A stretch of 64,000 nt of DNA from Nymphaea colorata (taxonomy: Eukaryota; Streptophyta; Magnoliopsida; Nymphaeales; Nymphaeaceae). Both the position numbers and the translations under genes were made by a program. The notes below the pieces were generated by a model, which did not search any database, was not told the DNA's origin, and saw only the letters and a program-made list of their open reading frames with translations. Positions 12,807 through 25,088 of the stretch are shown here, piece after piece; positions within the stretch are counted from its first letter, which is position 1, and the number at the start of each line of letters is the position of its first letter. Location: assembly GCF_008831285.2 (NCBI RefSeq), contig NC_045148.1:17397002-17461001 (forward strand). The letters are read 5' to 3'.

Positions 12807-14424
12807 AATGCCCACATTGGATCTGACAGTAAATGCATTAATTACATCAGATTTGGTATATGCATATGAACATAAAGAAAGAATGTGCTCACGAACTGCC
12901 TCATCTATTTGCAGTCAGTGTTATGGCAATCAAGAATAACATTAGTTAAAGGAACTCAGTGTTGGATTACCATGAGAACATCTCCAAACTTACCTACGTA
13001 AATTCTATCCTCCAAATGGACTTTTTAACAATTTCTTTTCTCCACCATCAACAACATTTGTTTTTTTTTATTACATGTTACTACATTTATATAGAATCCA
13101 AAAGCCTAGCGTAGCGTACATCTCTCTCTCGCTCTCTCTTACGTGCCTTGGGTTTTTGCATTCGTGTATGTGTCATTTGGGTGGTTGTGGGATGTTTATG
13201 TGCGTGTGGGTGTATGTTTGAGTGTGAGTGTCTATTGTACGTAAAGGCAAATCTCATGATATTTTGGGAAGGGGATCTTGGATAAGTTATCTGGGTATCA
13301 CAAAATTACAGAATTTATACAGATCTGTTTCTTTTTCTTCTTGAGAAATATGAAGATTTAGCCTAAAGATATTGAAATTTGGAAAATAAAAAAGAATACC
13401 AAATATTGGATCAAGAACAGAACCTCAGGTTCTTGAAGCTGTGAAGATTTAATTCTTTTATGAATCTTACTGAGTAAAATATGTCCAGCAATTCCTCGTG
13501 ATAAAACAGTAAAAAGACTCTCAGGGTTTTGTTTCAAGCAGAAAAGGTTGTGAAGGGCTTACAAATTTGTTTTACGAGCAAAAACATGAAAAATTCTGTG
13601 CATTTAGACGTATGTAACAATTTGAAAAGCACTGATCCAAAAACATAAAACATAAAGAAAAATGGATCCAATATGAAGTTGTGACAAAATCAGGATTTGC
13701 AAATTGGCAGTGAACAGAAAATGGTCTCTTTTGTTCACGAACATGTATTTAAAGAAACTAAAGAATTCGCTATGTTGGCGTGATTTTTTACTCTCTGTAT
13801 CTGCATGTGCCTTTTTGTGCATCTTTCTATACAGTGTACACAGGGATCTTGCGTTGTGGCTGCTGAGGACGGCACCAAGGCTTAGAAAACATTCCACGAT
13901 ATTATCTCGAAATCTCTTCACGTTTAACAATTCAAAACCTACTCCTCACAACGCAGCAGGAAGAAGAAACTGAAATTTGATCTTTTAATCACTTTCATCA
14001 TGACATTATTTCTCGGAAGTAGCTGTTAAAGAATCAGACCATCAGTTTTATGTTTAAGACACAAGTTAGTAATCAACAAGGTATTAAGAATTTGTATTGC
14101 TTCACTGTTGGCAGTACTAAAAGTAGTGAGGCAAGGTAAAAAGAGTAGAGGACCCAAAAGCATGAACTCCTTGTGATATGATGCACATGCACACACACAC
14201 ACAGAGAAAGAGAGAGAGAGCCTCCGCCTTCCATGCCTTCATTTGCAACAAAGCAAAACCAATACCTTTCCTCATTACCATATAACTATTGCCATCATAA
14301 CTACTATCACCATTACATTAACAGACTAGAGGTAAATGTGTTCTTAGAGATTAATTTATTATTATAATTTGGGGGATGGAGAGAGAGAGAGAGAGAGAGA
14401 GAGGTTCATTTATTTATACTGATT

Positions 14425-14459
<35 letters not shown>

Positions 14460-14600
14460 GCTGAAGGGGACACTTACCTGGCACTTGGCAGCATGGGGAA
14501 GGGAGGAGGAGGAGAAGGGGGAGGCTGGCAGCGAGTTGCTTACTGTCCCTCGACCAGATTAGCAATCAAGTTCGCTTCTCAGTAAATGATTGAAAGCGAG
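12807..14600 (-). promoter_or_regulatory. Leader of the rhomboid-like gene, with a probable leader intron and uORFs
   Basis: On the minus strand a strong donor (CCAG/GTAAGTG) ends a pyrimidine-rich probable leader exon at 14478. A plausible acceptor (GCAAATAG) lies near 12906, about 100 nt before the main start. After that acceptor, two out-of-frame ORFs precede or overlap the main ATG. One of 20 codons begins with ATG AGG CAG immediately after the splice site. A second of about 15 codons runs across the main start. Both could reduce translation of the main ORF. The leader exon's 5' end and the promoter are not defined. Confidence 0.45.
14371..14458. repeat. Two (GA)n tracts
   Basis: GA runs at about 14371-14402 and 14427-14458 are separated by about 25 bases. 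They lie just downstream (minus strand) of the rhomboid-like gene's probable leader exon, inside the leader intron. The reading frame across them (Glu-Arg repeats) is a repeat artefact. Confidence 0.9.
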
Positions 14601-17600
14601 CCCAAGAAAACGCCTGCCATGAAAGCGCCCAACGAGAGAATCCAACATCTTAGCCAAATCCCTTCTCCGCCAATCCATGGCAACCACCTAATACACCGAA
14701 CCAGGCCCACCATAAACTGCTACCTCCAAATTGTGTTGGTGGCTCACATTTGTATATCTAAATGCAAACAGATAAACATGCCACCGTAGTTGGTATTCCC
14801 AACTCTGAGAACAGTTTGGTATCAACTCACCATTTGGCCCACAAAATGATAAGATTATCGCATACTTTCGTTTCCGAATATTTCGTATGTCTTTATGCTT
14901 CTTTCTGTTTAATCTTCTACGTCCTACATATGTTTGAGACACTGCAATAAGTTTTGATTTTGTCAAGATTTTCCATTGCTAACGTTGAATCTCTTATTCG
15001 GGCACCGGACGACATGGGATGATGAGAGATGCGCTTCTTTATCTCCCCCACAAGGTCATGACATCCAAGACGACATGATGCATGCTTGTCCATATAGATC
15101 GGAGAAGCCAAGGCTCAATTTCCTTTTCAAAAGAGAAGGCAGGCCCACAATTGTTAAAGGGTTAAATAGATTGCCAAAGTCGTCCCCTTGCTTTTTCTTC
15201 AGAATGGTCAATGTTGTTTTGATTCGACGCCGTACTCTAGCTTGTTTCTATGTTTGGCTTCAGTGTCCACATAGATAAAAAGTGACAAACTAAACATATG
15301 CGCAACATGTGAATGAAAATTTACTCGAAACCATTTTCACTGTTTTTTTGCAGGTGTATGGTAGGGTTGCAGTTTTGAAAGCTCCTTTAAAATGGAAACA
15401 AGCACTCAAGAAAGCAGCTGCAAGGCTAAGGGCAGGGATTTTGGAAATATTTTGGGATGTCATTCTCGGTTTTTTGTTACAGTGCTTAATGTAGATCCAC
15501 CACTAGGTGTGATTAATCTTTTCAAAGTTTTTGTCCGGAGTCTTTTCCCTGAGTTGTAAGTCATTTCAGGATTATCCCTTTCTCTTATTTTCTTTTACAC
15601 TTCCATTTTTGTATATGGACATTTTTTTTTCTTTAATAAAAAGCTAGGGAGCCAACACTCCTAGCAGTTTGCAGCGCCAAAAGGCTTTGGCCTGCGCCCA
15701 CGACTTCGAACTTGATTATGGCATCTTGCATAGTTTTGTATTGAGGTGGAGAAATTTCGCTTGTCATGGAATCAGATAGTAGTGAACTCCTGCTACACTG
15801 CTTCCACTAACAGGTGTTTGATTGAATGAAATGTTCCACGTGGGATGTAAAAGTTTTCAGGGCAAAAAGTCCAAGCATGGAAAAAATTCTACAAATGCTT
15901 TGTGAAAACAAAAATTGCCTGAAAGTTTATCCTTGTTTGAATGAAACATGTATGGGATGCAAAAACATTCATCCAGCCGAATACCCTGAAAAATTTTCAC
16001 CCAGCTGTCAAGCATCCCCTTAAAGCTTCAAGAGACAGTATCCGCCCCCGGAAGGTCCCGTGATTTTGTCCTGAAATTTTTCACCTAGTGGCGGGGAAAG
16101 AGGTCGGCAGAATTTTATTGTAGGCTGTCGATTTTCTGGGAAGAATGAGTTTTTAACTCAAATTCGTACTGACACGTGATTTTGCTGCTCAAACATAAAA
16201 ACTAACATGAGTGACGTTCAGTGCGTCATTCCTAGCATGATTAACTGCCCCACCTACAGAACAGATGAAAGCAAAAATCTTGTCAACATTTCCTTGAACT
16301 AGAGGGAGATTTGCCAAGTCAAGCTTCTTAAATGCACAACCAATGAAATTTTTGTCTAAACGAGTCGACATCTTCCGTGCATGATGGGTTCTTCTTTAAA
16401 ACAAGAGGATAGCGTAAAATGGCTTGCCCAATGCGAAAACAGCACATAAAAAAGAAAATTAATAAGTAGCGATTTGCTTAGAGACTCCGACCGTGCGTAC
16501 AAGAATCTTCTTTAATAAGCAGGCATGACTGTTGAAGTTCAAAACTGAACAAAAGCCACTAATTAATTCTATTCTGTTTTATTTCTCGACACGGAGAGAT
16601 TCGTCTACCGGCTGTGAGCTGAGATCGTGAATTGAAGCCGGAAAAGGGTCACTACCAGGGCTGCAGCCATGTTGAAATAAGCTCCTAAGCATTTGCCTAA
16701 GCCTTACACTGCAGCAGCTTAGAAGACGACAACCAGGGCTCCGGCTATGCCGCAGCAACCTGGTAGGAACTTGCCTGAGCCTGGCCCAGGTATAGGATCG
16801 AGTCACCCTCTCTATCTCCCGTATACACACACACACAGCGTAGGGAATGACGGACCTAGGCGAGGAATGGCTGCACAGATCATGAGAGCGCGAATGCCGA
16901 CTGCCAACCAAAACAAATTCCAACCCTGAATGCATTCACTACCTAAGATTAGTGAGGCTAGTGGCTTCCATACAGCAGAGTAATTCCACTGGTTGCATAG
17001 AATCGAGGATGACTGACTAAGCAAACAAACATCATACTTCGGATTTTCAGGTAAGCTCATCCCCCAGGATACAGCGCTTCAACTTGCATGTTGATGGTCT
17101 TCCGTTTATAACACACAGCATGACCAGCCCCTGCACGATCTAGTTGTGTCAACCCCCATTGGCTGCCATTATGCTTGACGTGGATAAGGAGTACCAGGCT
17201 TCAGTTAAAGGGATGCCCACCCAACAAGAACTCCATCCACCTGTTCAGGGATTTTAACTTGGATAGTATTGAATTTGAAGGTGATCAGATGTTGGAGCCT
17301 AAGAAGGTAAAGTATTAAATGGTAAGGCTGTTTTGTATTAAAGGTACAAAAAAAAGAAAAAAGCATGTCTACAAATCTCAGACCAGGCCAGTCAGGGATT
17401 AACCAGCAGAAACACCCAAAACCTATTTCTAATCAGCCCACAGCAGCCCAGGCCCAATAACAGAATGCGACTCCAAAGGAACAGTAGGCATCTGAACATG
17501 GAGCTTAAACCTCATTATGGCCTTGGATGCTGAACCCACCGTCCTTCAATGGGTAAATGTTCTTGAGGTTCGATAGTCATCTCTGTGCAGAAGTGTTCTA

Positions 17601-18121
17601 CACTACTGGGGAGGTGACCGTAAGTACGACAGGTTAAACTACTACAACCAAAGTGTTCCACCCCAACAACAACAATGGCTTTTCTGCTATTGAAAAAAAT
17701 ACAATGCACATTAGTGATTTGAAGAAATTCAAAAAAAAAATAAAAGAAAAAAAAATCAAGAATTTCCAATCCAGCTTGGCCTTGATCAAAATGTTGGCAT
17801 GTGATAAACACCCAGTGAATGTTGCGTAATCATAAGGTGGTCTTCTGCTGAAATTACAAGCACTCTAAAATCCTCTTCATTAACTGCCAAGAAGTGAATC
17901 CAGTCCAACAATAGCTTACTGTGTCCAAGAACCAAAGGGCGTTCAACTTCTCACGATAAAGTACAAGGACAACTGAATTGTGACATCAGAACAACCCTAA
18001 TGTCCAACACGGCAACAATGTAATGGATGCAATTCACAGTTCTTCCTCCAGTTAAGACCAGCAGTGTTTCCACATAAAACACTTCCCAAACCATATGAAA
18101 TTTCACTATTGGGGCTTCCAG
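14601..18121. other. Intergenic region between the rhomboid-like and BRO1-like genes
   Basis: No recognisable gene. A frame at 15353-15494 (plus) follows an acceptor-like TTTTTTGCAG and encodes a basic stretch (KWKQALKKAAARLRAG), but I found no partner exons. Between 15811 and 15975 two similar segments (GTTTGA-TGAAA...GGGATG-AAAA) form a diverged direct repeat about 120 bp apart. The stretch from about 17500 to 18121 would include the 3' UTR of the BRO1-like gene. Confidence 0.4.
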
Positions 18122-21100
18122 TTATATCCTGAAGACAAGTTCTTTTTCTAACCTTACAGGAGCATAAGGAATGATACTTGCAATTTTCTTTCCCTCCAAA
18201 AATGGCAGTTCATCCAAGCAAGGAATCTTATCAAGCCACACAAAATCATTCTCCTGCTCAAGTTTCTGAAGAATCTCAGCAAGTGCATTAATTTCTTGTT
18301 CAAAAACTACACGCCAACTCTGTTCGCTTGGTGATCTTCTGTTCATCTCATTGACAGCATGACGAAGAATTCCTATTGCAAGACCCACCTGCCCATTTCT
18401 GCTCAATTCTGTAGCCATGTATCTCCTGCTTCTTGATTCATGCATAATGCTGCTTAAGGAAATGAACTCCTGCAGTTGATCACCGCACTTCTATAAGAAC
18501 ACTAAGGGCAAACAATTTATATGAGCAGTAAGGCGGGAAAATAAATGCAACGCTAACTTCTCAAGAATTTTACGCCTATCAAGAATTTCAGATGCACCAA
18601 CATTCAAAAACACCATGTGCACCTATGTAATAGCATTACATGAGGGAACAAGAGAAAGATCATGACAGTGAAATTGTTAAAACATAAATGCTTCTGACAC
18701 GAACAGGGTAAAAGCACAATTCAATAGATCCTCAAATTTACCTGAAATGAAATGGACTATATATCATCCTCATATCTATACTAAAGAAGATAAAGTGCTT
18801 CCAACATTTGAACCAACCCAGAAAACAAGAATAAGCTAACTGATTTCATATACAACATCAAGCACTTACATTTAAGAAAGACAAAAAAAATAACAATACT
18901 TGCTTGTTTCACAGTCAAGTACTTTCCAAATTTCAGGATCGTGAGATGCTTATTTAAAGTTAGAGTGACTAAGCAAACACTGGACACCATTTAGTGAAAC
19001 AGCATCTGCTACAACCACACACATAAGACATCCAAGATGTTTCCGCAGTTGGCAATTATTGAATTCACATGCTAAAGAGGACACACCAGAGCATAGGGTA
19101 CAGCGGTGCTGGAGACAGCAACACCCCAGAGTTACCCCACAAGTGTAAAGAGGAAGGAGTAGTATGTCATCACCACAATCTGATAACAACAATGAACCAG
19201 TTAAGACTTAAGACCATGGAGACAACCAACCTCATCCCCCCAGTCAGGCATATGCTTGAAAAAATGTGCATAACCTAACATAAATCGCATCAATAGCAAG
19301 ACATGTCCATTACTATGCACATGATTGATCTAGAAAAATGAAGCCATTTCAGTGACAAGCACCATAAATGATCTCCCTAACAGTGAAATAACAAAGGCAG
19401 AGGTGAAGCCAGAAATATAAATTAAGTTGGCCCAAATGCTTAGCAAGACACAATTGAGAATGCAGAACAAGGAATAAACAAATGAGGACTTGTGGAAACA
19501 GATGGTTCAAAGAATCAAAAGGTTATTAAAAAAGCTTCACCGCCCTTACATGCTACAATAAGCTTAGCCATCAGAGGCTTAGGATTGCATTGCAGATGCA
19601 GCTAATAAAGCAAATAGACAAAAAATAAGCATTATCTTCCTTCATCAAAGTGAAAACTGAAAATAGAACGTACAATTAGTTGACTTGATATATTGCTCAA
19701 ATCGCCTATGTTTGAGTCTATGATGGTCATAGCCTCAATAAGCAACTGAGTAACACCATAATGTAGCTTCGCGAGAAGGCTCCCCCTGCTAGCTTTTTCT
19801 TCAGCTTTCCTTGTTGTGACAGCCTACCATTAGATGAAATGAGTCAACTACTTTATAAGAGAGAAAGTTAAAAGTAATGAGGAGTTACATATGGCATCAG
19901 AATAAATGGCTGTACGGATTAAAAAGTTGGCATTTCCCACTTCCCTAATGCAGGAACATCATCATAATGCACAAGCAACACATGATATTCATGAAGGAGA
20001 GTTAACCTGTGCTTCAGCCAGGCAAATAAGGCACATAATAGAAGACATCGAGGTTGTGACTTCTGGTGGTCTTTCCGGAGGAAGAAAAGGCTGAAGAACG
20101 GGGAGTATGGTGTGTGTCAGATAGTTGTAAACACCAGCAGCTTTCCTGAAAAGAGTAGCAGCCTGTACAAGGTCTGCAGAAACAGTGTATATGTAAACAG
20201 TTCTATGTAAGGCAACCATAATACAGAAATAATATCACTTTGTAGGTGGAACAACCAACCGTCTGGTAGCACTTCAAAGGCTCTTTCCCGCATAAGTGCA
20301 CCATAAAGAAAAAGGATCATTCCAAGTTCATATCGAAGATTGTCTATCCGAAAGAATTTAGGGCCTATAAGACTGAAGAATGAAGATGCGCTAAGTGCAC
20401 TATTCCATTGCAAATTAAGATCTACCATCCACTGAAGCATCCGAGGGTCGCTACCATTCATATCTGCATGCTCTATTAAGTTCTCCAACAAAGGCAAATA
20501 ATTCTCCAATTTTTGCAGATCCTAGTGAGAAGAGCCAAATCAAAAACTAGGCCAACATAAAGGAATGCTGTGAAAGGCAAAATTAAAGACTACCTGTTGA
20601 TGTCGAGAAGTAATTCCTCCAGACATTTCCCTAGCAATAGCTTCTGAAATGAAGGTGCTTCCATTTATAGATTCTTCAAGTGCTTTCCTCCTGGAACTTA
20701 GCTCTTTCAGTTGCTCCAGTGTATCAGAATCATGTGCATGGTATGCTTCTTCAAATAAAACCTGCTAAGATAAATAGTATACCACGTCTCTGCAGATTTG
20801 ATATTAACTCTCAGGAGCACAATAAGATTCAACAAAAAAAATTCATTTAAGTGCTCAATGAGAAGGGACTTGTAGTTTCATCGATGGCCTCTAACTATTG
20901 CGGAGAACGAGTTTTGTTGCATCACAGATGAGCTGGTATTGCAACTCTATCCTAAGAAAAGTAGTTTAATGTAACAACGCGGCCCCCTGCCACATCGGGT
21001 GGCACATTCAAAGTCATCCAGGATGCTTAGTCATTGAACGATATAATGCTTTGACATGGCTTTACTTCTTTCCAACAAGTGAATGGGAATGGGCATCAAG

Positions 21101-21662
21101 CTTCCTGTTCAGCATTGCCAAAACTGTCTGATAAGCAAAGAAGCCTTGAAAGGAGCTATGGGTTTTGCAACTCCGTAAAAGTCAGAGCCACGCTTTTGCT
21201 AATTCACGGGAATCAGGCTCAAGAACAGAGCATTAGATCCCAGTAAAACTCCTATAGATCGCTATGTATTGAACTAAGTTGCTCATATGAACAAACGAAA
21301 ACGTATCCCACACAAGAAAAAAGAAGTAAAGAATCGAACCAAGATATCAGAAAGATTTTGGGGCAAGTACCATCGACGAATTGGAAAAATCAGAGGAAAA
21401 GAAAAACTAATAATTCGCCGCATAAAGTAACTAGAGGCGCCAAACGACAACCTCCGCCAAAGTCCACAATAAAGAAGAGTATAAAGTTTAAAACTTTGAG
21501 CTGCCAATCTCAATCGTAAATATCGAAAGGACATCAAGTATTCCTTAGACAAGATACAAGGTTCGGAAAGGAATTCGCTCGAAATTCTAATTATGGAGGC
21601 AAAGAAAGAAAAACTACCTTCCTGGTCTTTAGTTTCGAAGGATCATGGAAGTGCAGCAACAT
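18122..21662 (-). CDS. BRO1-like domain protein (endosomal/ESCRT-associated type), six exons
   Basis: Minus-strand exons: 21662-21618, 20761-20594, 20521-20260, 20173-20007, 19823-19674 and 18469-18122. All boundaries are GT-AG and the join gives 379 aa, the usual size of the short plant BRO1-like proteins. BRO1 domains are boomerang-shaped helical modules that bind ESCRT-III in endosomal sorting. The start MLLHFHDPSKLKTRK is followed by a helical region with the GGITSRHQQDLQKLENYLPL stretch. Next come MLQWMVDLNLQWNSAL, then FFRIDNLRYELGM and a TPR-like block LFRKAAGVYNYLTH. These are typical BRO1 features. No late V-domain or proline-rich tail is present, unlike ALIX, so it belongs to the short plant group. 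The C-terminal exon is charged and ends ELVFRI. A second ORF lies 114 nt upstream on the same strand. Family call is firm; molecular partners are inferred. Confidence 0.9.
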
Positions 21663-21776
21663 CTTCAATCCCGAGAAGAAGAAGAATAAAAAACAAGAAA
21701 ACAAAAAACCCAACCAAAAGAAACCAATCGCTCCCCAAAATGGGAAAGCACGGTAAAAAGAACTGAAGAAGCTTCT

Positions 21777-22007
21777 TTAGGAATCCGAGAGTAGCTCGGA
21801 AGAATCCTCGAAGGTGGTAGCGCCCGCGCTGGCTTCTTGTTCTTGTGCTTTCTTGATCTGCTGCTGCCGCTCGTACTCGAGCACCTGCTCCATCATCTTC
21901 TGCTTGTAGCGAGTTTCGATGCGGTACTTGACGTAGAAACCAAGAGCGCCGCCGACGAGGGTGCCCGCGATGATCCTCAAATACGCCCACCCTTTCGATG
22001 CCTCCAT
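21777..22007 (-). CDS. Small single-pass membrane protein, 76 aa, unknown function
   Basis: An intact single-exon ORF, MEASKGWAYLRIIAGTLVGG at the start. Residues about 8-26 form one hydrophobic segment with glycines spaced GxxxGG, like a glycine-zipper membrane helix. A basic stretch (KYRIETRYKQK), a Gln/Glu-rich probable coiled coil and an acidic Ser-rich tail (SSELLSDS) follow. I do not recognise a named family, though small plant proteins of this layout exist. Codon use looks coding. An in-frame ATG at 22085 would add 26 residues, but the 22007 start immediately precedes the conserved-looking membrane helix. A strong splice donor (GGGAAG/GTAAGG) sits 6 nt before this ATG. Its stop is 114 nt before the BRO1-like start with no ATG between. 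It is probably translated, alone or from a shared transcript. Confidence 0.65.
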   Translation of the reverse strand: MEASKGWAYLRIIAGTLVGGALGFYVKYRIETRYKQKMMEQVLEYERQQQIKKAQEQEASAGATTFEDSSELLSDS

Positions 22008-22011
22008 CCTT

Positions 22012-22015
22012 ACCT
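22012..22015 (-). other. Candidate alternative splice donor ahead of the small ORF
   Basis: On the minus strand GGGAAG/GTAAGG closely matches the plant 5' splice consensus. If used with an acceptor near the BRO1-like start (for example TTGAAG before 21662, after a TTCTTCTTCTTC run), the whole small ORF would be removed as a leader intron. Inferred from consensus only. Confidence 0.35.
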
Positions 22016-22085
22016 TCCCACCGCCATTCGTCTCTCTCTCTCTCGGTGTGACACTGACGGGTTTGACTGGGCATTGTGTTTGCAT

Positions 22086-25000
22086 ATAAATTATTCCTTT
22101 ATCAATGCGAGCCCTTCAAATGGAACCACCATACCAAAGGGACAGACAGACTAGATCATAAAGCACCTCATCAATGAAAATCTCCCATAGCTAAGTGAAA
22201 AGAAAGATACAAGGAGCAGCTTTTTATGAGAATTGAGAGCTGGTTTCAGCCATCTTTTATCAGATATTTCTTTAGACCTCTTAAAATTATGAAAAAAAAA
22301 TGAAGATGTGATATACCCAGAATATATCATTTTGAGACCATTTTGTGATGCAGCCATCAACATTAAAAAAAAAGTCATACCGCTTACAAATAATTTTTCA
22401 TCCTTTTACTGCCATTTCTTTTCGCTAAAAAACTAATAACCAAATCCCTTGAAGTTTGTAAAAGTTCTCATGATCAAATTACTTGTTGGCGAGACCTCTT
22501 AATATGGAGATCTAAAAAATGCATAAAATGTAAATAGTATTAGCACTAAAAAAGTTAAAAGTGATGTAGGTGGTGGAAATGTCGGTGCTGCAAAAGATGA
22601 TTGGAAGAGTGCGATGGAAACAAATATCATGTAGAACAAAACATAAACCGATAGACAAAAGAATACGGAAGGAATAATTTATTAAAATTCATGCTTTTTC
22701 ATGTATACATGTGTGTCGTGTGTAAATGTGTTTTTTTCTCACGACAACAAAAACTTCTCAGGCTGTGAAAGACCTGACTGTGTTCATTTAACCTACCCTA
22801 CTCATGGTAAACTTTTCAACAGTACTATGACATGTGAATACCTTATATGTCCATTTTATTTGTTAACCCGCTCGTCCGGATACTTGTTATTGACTGTTCT
22901 GCAGTTGTTTGTAGTGATGAGGACAAATTTTACCTGGTTAAAGCGATAACAAAAATATGAAAACCTAACTTGAAAAAAAAAGATTCTTGAATGTGAAAAG
23001 CTGGGTTTGCTTCAAGAAGCATAGCTTAGTTAGTTGGGACAGATATAAAGAAACATGTCTTTAATTTAATTCTTGTGAGTACTGTGCTTCTTTATTTATT
23101 TAAGTGATAGGATAGGGTAGCTAAATTGAAAGGTGCAATATTAGTATCTTTATCACGGACGTATCGCAGGACCCATCATCATTGTGACCGACGTAACATA
23201 GGACCCAGATGCAGGAAGAATGGGGAGCTTCAAGCCTTTTTTTTCAGGAACCTATCGCTGACTCATAATGTGAGACGCTGGGACAGATAAAAAGTGATAA
23301 AAACAAGTTCTCGCTGATTGCGAATATTGTGAGTCATCGTAGCACGGCCATAATTATGATGGAAGTGGAGGAAAAAAGTGTTGGCCATGGCGGCCTGGTT
23401 CATGGAAGGGAGTGGTTGAGAGCAAGGAAGCTTGTATGTATCCCGATTCCATAATCATATCATCTCATTCTTCCACTGGCCCAATAATTCTTTCTTTCTC
23501 GTTCTTTGTGAGAAAGCCTTCAGTTTCCGTTTCAATTCGTTGAAGTTCTCGTTTACACTTTACTTTTTAAATTTGCAAATCCAACTTCCAAGTATCTTCT
23601 TCATCTTTGTTCGGAGTACGTACCACCATCTTCTTCTCAAGTCACTAGTTTTTGCACGGTTTGCATGTCTAGATATCGTCTTTAATCTGTCCTCCACAAT
23701 CAGAAAAGGTCCGAAGTTTTGTGTGCTAACTTGGATTTCTGAAAACACTACCAAGGAGCACTGCTTCCCGTTGATAACTTCTCCAAATTTTGATTTGTTA
23801 CTTATTGTTGTCATAAATTCAAGGGTATGCATGACATTGGTAGTTTTGATTATTTTACTACAGTGAATTAGACTGTATCTGACTTTTCATGCGGATTCTC
23901 TTAACAGACTTTCAGCATATTATTGCAAGACGCGAATAGCCATGTAAGTTTCAACATTGTTGTTAAACTGGGATGTTGACTGGTCTGAAATCCTAGCAGA
24001 GGGAATTTACGTGAGGACATTTTTCAATTGAGCTGAAGATTTTAAGAGCTAATCTGTTCTGAAGATGAGAAGATTTACCATAATCATGGTATAAGATTTG
24101 GTGGGTTGATTTCAGTAAAGTACAATCGTCAGCTACAGTCTTCGGGGAACAAACCGGACCACAGAGGGTCTGCCACTGGTAGGAGATGGACTCCGGTGTT
24201 GTCAGTCAACCCTATGCCCTCCACCATTCCCTTGCTTCTCTCTGCGCAGGAACGGCAGTACGCCCCTCCTGGGCTAGAAGACAATCTCCGAAAAGAACGC
24301 ATTATTATTTTTTTCTTTTTGTCATCCATTTACATTCATCCACGTTTTGGCTTCTCCCACATTTCTTTTTGCCAAAATGAATAGGTATTCCCAGTGGAAC
24401 AGTACATCAGGCATGCCAGGGACTGATATAAGTGGCTCTCTCGCTACCTTTACTAAAGTCTCTCCTCCTGCGGAATTACCTCTCTTCCTATCTGTCACTC
24501 TCTCTCTTCCTGCGAAATTTACCTCTTGTGTCTCTTTCCTCTTTCTCTCTCTCTCTCTCCCTGCTGAGAATGTTGGAGCACCAGCTGCAAATCCGTCGAA
24601 GAAAGCAACATCTCTGCTACTTTAGGTGCCCTTCTCATGAATGTTCACATGTCTGGTTTGTTTGTAGCCTTGTGATTTTCTAACTGCTGATAATTTCTTT
24701 AAGCATTTAATCCAAGTCTTAAAAATAAATCGGCTCCACCCCATCAAACAAGAACTACTCTACTGTCTGTGGGTGGTTCTCTCTCTCTCTCCCTCTCTCT
24801 TTGTGCGAGCGTTCACCAGCTTCCGGTGTGTCTGTCGTCCTGTGATTTGTAAAATTGCCAACGTCTTTTCTGCAGACCAACTTTTCGTGTAAAACTAAGT
24901 CGCCTCATCAAACAAGAAAGTGAAACTCCTCATCTCTCTTGTCCTTATTTCTTTCTGTGTTCTGCCTCCGTCTTGGGAATGCTTCCTCTTGTTGAGGGTG

Positions 25001-25088
25001 GTACCCATGCTTCTAAAGAATCGGCAGTGCATTCAGAAAAGGATTTGTATGGACCAGCTTCCCCACAGTCTTGCTTGTTTGTAGGCCC
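22086..25088. promoter_or_regulatory. Divergent intergenic region, with the leader of the NAL1-like gene
   Basis: This separates the minus-strand small-ORF/BRO1 unit from the plus-strand NAL1-like gene, so it must hold both promoters. The CT-rich stretches at 24436-24570 and 24775-24805 look like plant 5' leader sequence. An acceptor-like TTTGTAG at 25079-25085 directly precedes the NAL1-like start, so a leader intron is likely. No TATA box could be assigned with confidence. Reading frames near 23432-23866 carry no recognisable domain. Confidence 0.4.

Noticed and set aside
14376-14585. Plus-strand frame with Glu-Arg repeats
   Set aside because: Produced by (GA)n repeats; the region is better explained as the minus-strand leader exon and intron of the rhomboid-like gene.
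21283-21552. 89-codon minus-strand frame between BRO1-like exons 1 and 2
   Set aside because: It lies wholly within the first intron, which has good splice sites at both ends, and contains no known motif.
23432-23866. 144-codon plus-strand frame
   Set aside because: No domain, AT-rich hydrophobic composition, and no splice or start context; likely chance in the divergent intergenic region.
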